Source of the DNA: Gammaproteobacteria bacterium
GTDB taxonomy: Bacteria > Pseudomonadota > Gammaproteobacteria > JAPPPA01
Direction of reading: 5' to 3'
Assembly (NCBI GenBank): GCA_028817755.1
Contig: JAPPPA010000109.1
Location: 518 to 5,698, forward strand
Length of the DNA stretch: 5,181 nucleotides
Below the pieces are notes generated by a model. That model worked only from the letters and a program-made list of their open reading frames with translations, was not told where the DNA came from and searched no databases. Shown piece after piece: positions 4,193 to 5,181 of this stretch (position 1 is its first letter; every line of letters starts with the position of its first letter). Made by a program: the position numbers and the translations under genes.

Positions 4193-5181
4193 TTATTTCA
4201 GTAGGCGACCGCCATTAGCCGCTTCTTCTTCGCCAAACTCAGGTAATGGCAAGGTATCTGCCACGCGTTTACGAATAGCGTTGCGGCGCACAGCAAGGCG
4301 ATCTAAGAATAAATCACGCGGGAACATGCTAATGCCGCGGACAAAGTCCGCCACCATCATCCAGCGCGGTAAACCTTGGTATAGAGTGCCGTAAGAACCT
4401 AATGCAGCAGCCACAGAACGCGACAAATGCATGTACTCGCCTCGAATTACCACATTCATCTGCTGGGTGTTAGAAGCCACATGCATAATGCCTTGCACGC
4501 GTTTCTGGATGCCTTCGGCGCCCTCTTTCGCCAGTACCAGCGGCGCATCACGCCCTAAACGCTTCACTTGCTTCTTGCCAAGCGATTCAGCTAGCTGGTC
4601 ACGAATTTCCTTACGGCGCGCCCAGTTTTGTTCTGGTGCGGTACTCATGTTGATTAAGGCGTCGGTGACAGTTTCCACATCGCCCATCAGCATGCCGGCA
4701 ATGTAATTGCCTACTGGCGCCCATTTGTCGCGTAGCTCAACGGTGTTACCCCAATCAATCAGGTAAAGCTCACCTTCTCGGTCAACCATAATGTTGCCTG
4801 GGTGTAAGTCACCATGAAACTCGCGATACACAAAGATATGGTCAAACAAGGTGAATAGGAATTTACGCGCGACATTGCGTTGGAATTTCTTGCGTTTATC
4901 CGCAGGCAAAGTTTCTAGCACAGACGACAGACTGCCTGCGTCTTCTAGAAACTCCATTTCCATCACACGCTCGCTGCTGCGATACACCTTAGGCACGCGC
5001 CACTTGGTTGTGTTCTGGCTCCAACGCTCGAAACGGCGCTGGGTGTTGGCTTCTTCGCGGAAATCCAACTCGTCTTGGAAACCACGTACAAACTCGTCAC
5101 CCAGCTCCTGCAATGCCTGCAAGACCGGCGCAAGCTTGCTATGCGGTGCCCAGTATTGAGCGATAATGATGGCTAAACCCA
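4193..5181 (-). CDS. ABC1/AarF-family kinase-like protein, C-terminal part, cut by right edge
   Basis: The reading frame is open to the right edge, so the true start lies beyond 5181; a TTG at 5122 is not a credible start. About 328 codons are visible. Family motifs in order are LDFREEAN (5068-5045), HGDLHPGN (4816-4793, the catalytic-loop region of the protein-kinase-like fold) and DWGN (4756-4745), in the place of the kinase DFG metal-binding motif. The N-lobe with its KxGQ motif is outside the window. Members of this family (UbiB, Coq8) support ubiquinone synthesis or lipid handling, probably through ATPase activity. The C-terminus here is charged and ends LPEFGEEEAANGGRLLK, without the two membrane helices typical of UbiB, so I do not name it ubiB. 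The gene runs in the same direction as rplU and stops 23 bases before the rplU -35. Substrate and role are unknown. Confidence 0.9.
   Translation of the reverse strand, partial: GLAIIIAQYWAPHSKLAPVLQALQELGDEFVRGFQDELDFREEANTQRRFERWSQNTTKWRVPKVYRSSERVMEMEFLEDAGSLSSVLETLPADKRKKFQRNVARKFLFTLFDHIFVYREFHGDLHPGNIMVDREGELYLIDWGNTVELRDKWAPVGNYIAGMLMGDVETVTDALINMSTAPEQNWARRKEIRDQLAESLGKKQVKRLGRDAPLVLAKEGAEGIQKRVQGIMHVASNTQQMNVVIRGEYMHLSRSVAAALGSYGTLYQGLPRWMMVADFVRGISMFPRDLFLDRLAVRRNAIRKRVADTLPLPEFGEEEAANGGRLLK

Noticed and set aside
4179..4193. Small stem AGCGC-loop-GCGCT at the end of the ABC1-family gene as its terminator
   Set aside because: Only 5 bp and no T-run follows on the minus strand, so it is not a convincing intrinsic terminator.
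5120..5122. TTG at 5122 as start of the ABC1-family protein
   Set aside because: The frame stays open to the window edge with family-like sequence (AQYWAPHSKLAPVL), and the family's N-lobe must lie further upstream.

Overview
The window is a ribosomal-protein and housekeeping block from a gammaproteobacterium. The order murJ / rpsT / small hypothetical / proB / obgE / rpmA / rplU matches, as I recall it, the Pseudomonas-type arrangement. The proteins look closest to Pseudomonadales or Cellvibrionales-type marine lineages, with roughly balanced base composition. The genus cannot be fixed from this sequence alone.

Layout. Positions 1-232 hold the 5' end of murJ (lipid II flippase) on the minus strand, cut by the left edge. 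It is divergent from rpsT (385-651, plus), which has a near-consensus sigma70 promoter (279-307), a GTG start and a strong intrinsic terminator (668-707). Next comes a plus-strand gene for a membrane-anchored SRPBCC-fold protein (764-1306). It converges on the minus-strand block, which reads from right to left: an ABC1/AarF kinase-like gene cut by the right edge (4193-5181), then rplU (3744-4055), rpmA (3446-3709), obgE (2093-3247) and proB (1323-2093).

How the genes work together. S20, L21 and L27 are ribosomal proteins, and ObgE is a GTPase of 50S maturation and growth control. ProB makes the first proline intermediate and is translationally coupled to obgE through a TAATG junction. The rpsT and rplU promoters share a 13-base -10/discriminator sequence (AATCGCGCGCCTT), which suggests common growth-rate or stringent control. 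The usual rplU-rpmA-obgE unit is interrupted here. A strong intrinsic terminator follows rpmA, and obgE has its own promoter-like sequence so close to the ATG that its mRNA may be leaderless.

The least ordinary part is 3248-3445, between obgE and rpmA. It contains a composite inverted repeat of about 121 bases (3266-3386): a 20-bp outer stem, a perfect 16-bp middle stem and a 5-bp apical stem. Every non-Watson-Crick pair counted in its outer region is G-T on the plus strand, so it folds better as a plus-strand RNA, antisense in direction to the operon. Other points of interest are a ProB that lacks the PUA domain and an ABC1-family kinase-like gene where pseudomonads have ispB. I saw no CRISPR array, tRNA, rRNA or insertion sequence.
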